This document shows, piece by piece, positions 62,737 through 64,000 of a stretch of 64,000 bases of DNA. The DNA is taken from NCBI GenBank assembly GCA_016716135.1, contig JADJWX010000006.1, positions 248,001-312,000 of the forward strand, in the 5' to 3' direction. Source of the DNA: Lewinellaceae bacterium (GTDB lineage Bacteria > Bacteroidota > Bacteroidia > Chitinophagales > Saprospiraceae). Under the pieces are notes generated by a model. It was given only the letters and a program-made list of their open reading frames with translations, was not told the origin of the DNA and ran no database searches. Each line of letters starts with the position of its first letter. The stretch's first letter is position 1. A program made the translations under genes and the position numbers.

Positions 62737-62860
62737 TTGCAGTGTCTTGTTTGTTTAGGAGTAAACAGTCGGCGGTTCCGGATTGGCGCCAACGAGATAA
62801 CGTAAAGGTCGGACTATTTTTTGTGCCGGTGGGTAAATGCCGGGCAGTTCGGGCGTGTTT

Positions 62861-63031
62861 CCTTGCGTAGCGTATTTCTTTTCGTAGCGTATTTCCTTGC
62901 GTAGCGTATTTCCCGCAGAGTTACGCAGAGTTTGTAGCGCAGAGTTGCACCGAGTTAGAATTTACGTGAAGGGAAAAACTCTGCGTACGCTGCGGGCCAA
63001 CTTAGCGTAACTCTGCGGGAAATACACTACA
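62861..63031. repeat. M3: 'cgcagagtt' palindromic repeat
   Basis: gcgtatttcccgcagagtta and its mirror taactctgcgggaaatacac enclose repeats of cgcagagtt. Two extra copies of tagcgtattt stand before it (62868-62900). The rest of 62737-63742 shows no convincing gene; 63385-63392 (TATCTTTG) is a possible -7 element. Confidence 0.75.
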
Positions 63032-63384
63032 AGGGAAATGGAAATACGCTACTAGGGAAAAGGAAATACTCCACAACGGAAACCCGCCATGCAACGCAGA
63101 ATTGAAATTTTTTAAAAAAATCAATACCCGCCCGCTCTTCCAAAATGTCGGATAAATAGCAAACAATCTGTGCGTTAGCAGAATTATGGTACAAACATAT
63201 CGCGCTTTTGCAGCAGTTATAAACGGGTGGAACAAACGCGTGTGCATCCGTTTATGCCAAAACTGGCCCGGTTTATGTTGTGTTTTTTACCACGATTAGG
63301 GTATTTGTGTCTGATGTGGCGGAAATGCGGGTTTTTGCGGCGCCGAAATGGTGGGAAGCGGGAATGAAGATTCGAATTAGTTGC

Positions 63385-63392
63385 TATCTTTG
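63385..63392 (+). promoter_or_regulatory. Candidate -7 element for the right-edge gene
   Basis: TATCTTTG fits TAnnTTTG; no clear TTTG is seen 19-20 bp upstream. It is 350 bp upstream of the ATG at 63743, with a short doubtful frame (63526-63711) in between. Confidence 0.3.
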
Positions 63393-63742
63393 TTCGTCCG
63401 TTTCCAAACAGAAGGGAAAACAATTTCGGAAACGCTTTAATCCGCATCCAATACCGGTTTTCAGGGAGCATGGCTGATTTTTAACGCCGGCTGCCTGATC
63501 CAAAACATACAACAAGAGTAATCCTATGACAAAACTTTACTCTGCCCGCTTATGGGCGGCCCATGCCGGTTGCGTACGGAATTCCATTCCGGTTTACGCC
63601 TTTCTTCAAGCCTTTCCCGGGCTTCCCGGCTCCTTATTTTTCTCCAAAGTCTTTCCGTTTTTTCAAGTACTGTCCATAATCCCGTCGAGGGTCTGCCTGT
63701 CAGGCCGTTGACCGCTTTGCATTTATTCTAAATCCACATTCC

Positions 63743-64000
63743 ATGCGCCGATTTCACTTCAAGCAAGACATCTCAACCTCCTCACCCCCTGCTAAATCAA
63801 CTTCTACTATGCGAAACGATCTACCAACTTGTACCGGCACACCCGAAACCGGAACCAACCTCACCCACGACCCGGTAAATCCCTTAAATACGATCGCCCT
63901 GCCGGTAAGCGATGTGCACGGACCGGCGGTGGTGTTTTCGTGGGGCGGGAAGATTGGTTTATTCCTCTTTGCACTGATCTTCTGCGGGCAGGTTGCTGTG
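63743..64000 (+). CDS. Start of a large exported protein, 5' end only
   Basis: Open for 86 codons to the window edge. Starts MRRFHFKQDISTSSPPAKST; a second ATG at 63809 (MRNDLPTC) is possible. The N-terminal 67 residues are polar and Thr/Pro-rich. A hydrophobic segment (IGLFLFALIFCGQVAV) then begins, like an extended signal peptide or a membrane anchor. Extended signals of this kind are common in very long adhesins, but the rest cannot be seen. Confidence 0.5.
   Translation, partial: MRRFHFKQDISTSSPPAKSTSTMRNDLPTCTGTPETGTNLTHDPVNPLNTIALPVSDVHGPAVVFSWGGKIGLFLFALIFCGQVAV

Noticed and set aside
63526..63711. 61-aa frame upstream of the right-edge gene
   Set aside because: Low-complexity sequence without a family or normal signal peptide; more likely a 5' untranslated region.
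30..64000. tRNA or rRNA genes
   Set aside because: No cloverleaf with the conserved GTTCRA arm or any rRNA-like stretch was recognised by eye; a tRNAscan run would settle it.

Overview
The window reads as chromosomal DNA of a free-living Bacteroidota bacterium, probably near the Saprospiria/Chitinophagia (the phylum is well supported, the class is a guess). Supporting signs are a type IX secretion C-terminal domain, Bacteroidetes-type promoters (TTTG, 19-20 bp, TAnnTTTG), many SPII lipoproteins, two-component-regulator-type beta-propellers, DUF2911, DUF2024, DUF4269 and DUF3298 proteins, and almost no Shine-Dalgarno sequences. GC-rich housekeeping-like genes alternate with clearly AT-rich accessory genes.

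Layout. 1-13000: mostly intact genes: a DUF4440/WD40 protein cut by the left edge, a membrane class III nucleotide cyclase, two coupled zinc-free MDR oxidoreductases, a propeller lipoprotein, a DUF2911 protein, a protoglobin / DUF2024 / Cys-rich MarR group, a cupin and a DUF4269 protein. 13000-16000: a tandem repeat array holding two copies of a MITE-like element, one of them split by an IS701-family element. 16000-18300: an S41 protease and a lipoprotein. 18700-25950: a defence-like and IS-rich stretch with an orphan SinR/Cas2-like protein, an IS256 element inside a small gene, a frameshifted NACHT NTPase, a DUF433/DUF5615 toxin-antitoxin pair and an IS630 remnant inside a DUF2846-like gene. 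26500-34000: a T9SS cargo protein, a cytochrome c/sorbosone dehydrogenase fusion, an esterase and a GRAS-domain protein next to an aminotransferase. 34000-47600: accessory genes, including a threefold tandem duplication of a propeller lipoprotein and an effector-associated-domain protein. 47600-49700: a decayed diversity-generating retroelement (DGR) with a C-type-lectin-like target gene, a broken avd and a 5'-truncated reverse transcriptase. 49800-54200: small membrane proteins, a second IS701 copy and MITE-like repeats. 54250-64000: a VPS10/BNR propeller protein, a thioredoxin-like cluster, a secreted methyltransferase-fold protein, DoxX, an amidase with SH3 domains, and the start of a large exported protein at the right edge.

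The most notable unexplained structure is how the accessory genes are bounded. Seven minus-strand accessory genes or operons are preceded by related copies of one promoter element, usually followed by a GC-rich hairpin. At least six positions just past a minus-strand stop codon carry the motif CCCCGCTGGCCCAA. One lipoprotein gene lies between two near-identical 49-bp direct repeats. Together these look like a cassette-type or promoter-donating mobile system without a recognisable integrase in the window. Several empty and filled insertion sites can be compared inside the window, giving target duplications for IS701 (TTAA) and IS256 (8 bp).

Caution: many genes carry single-base indels in homopolymers, so some apparent pseudogenes may be assembly errors.
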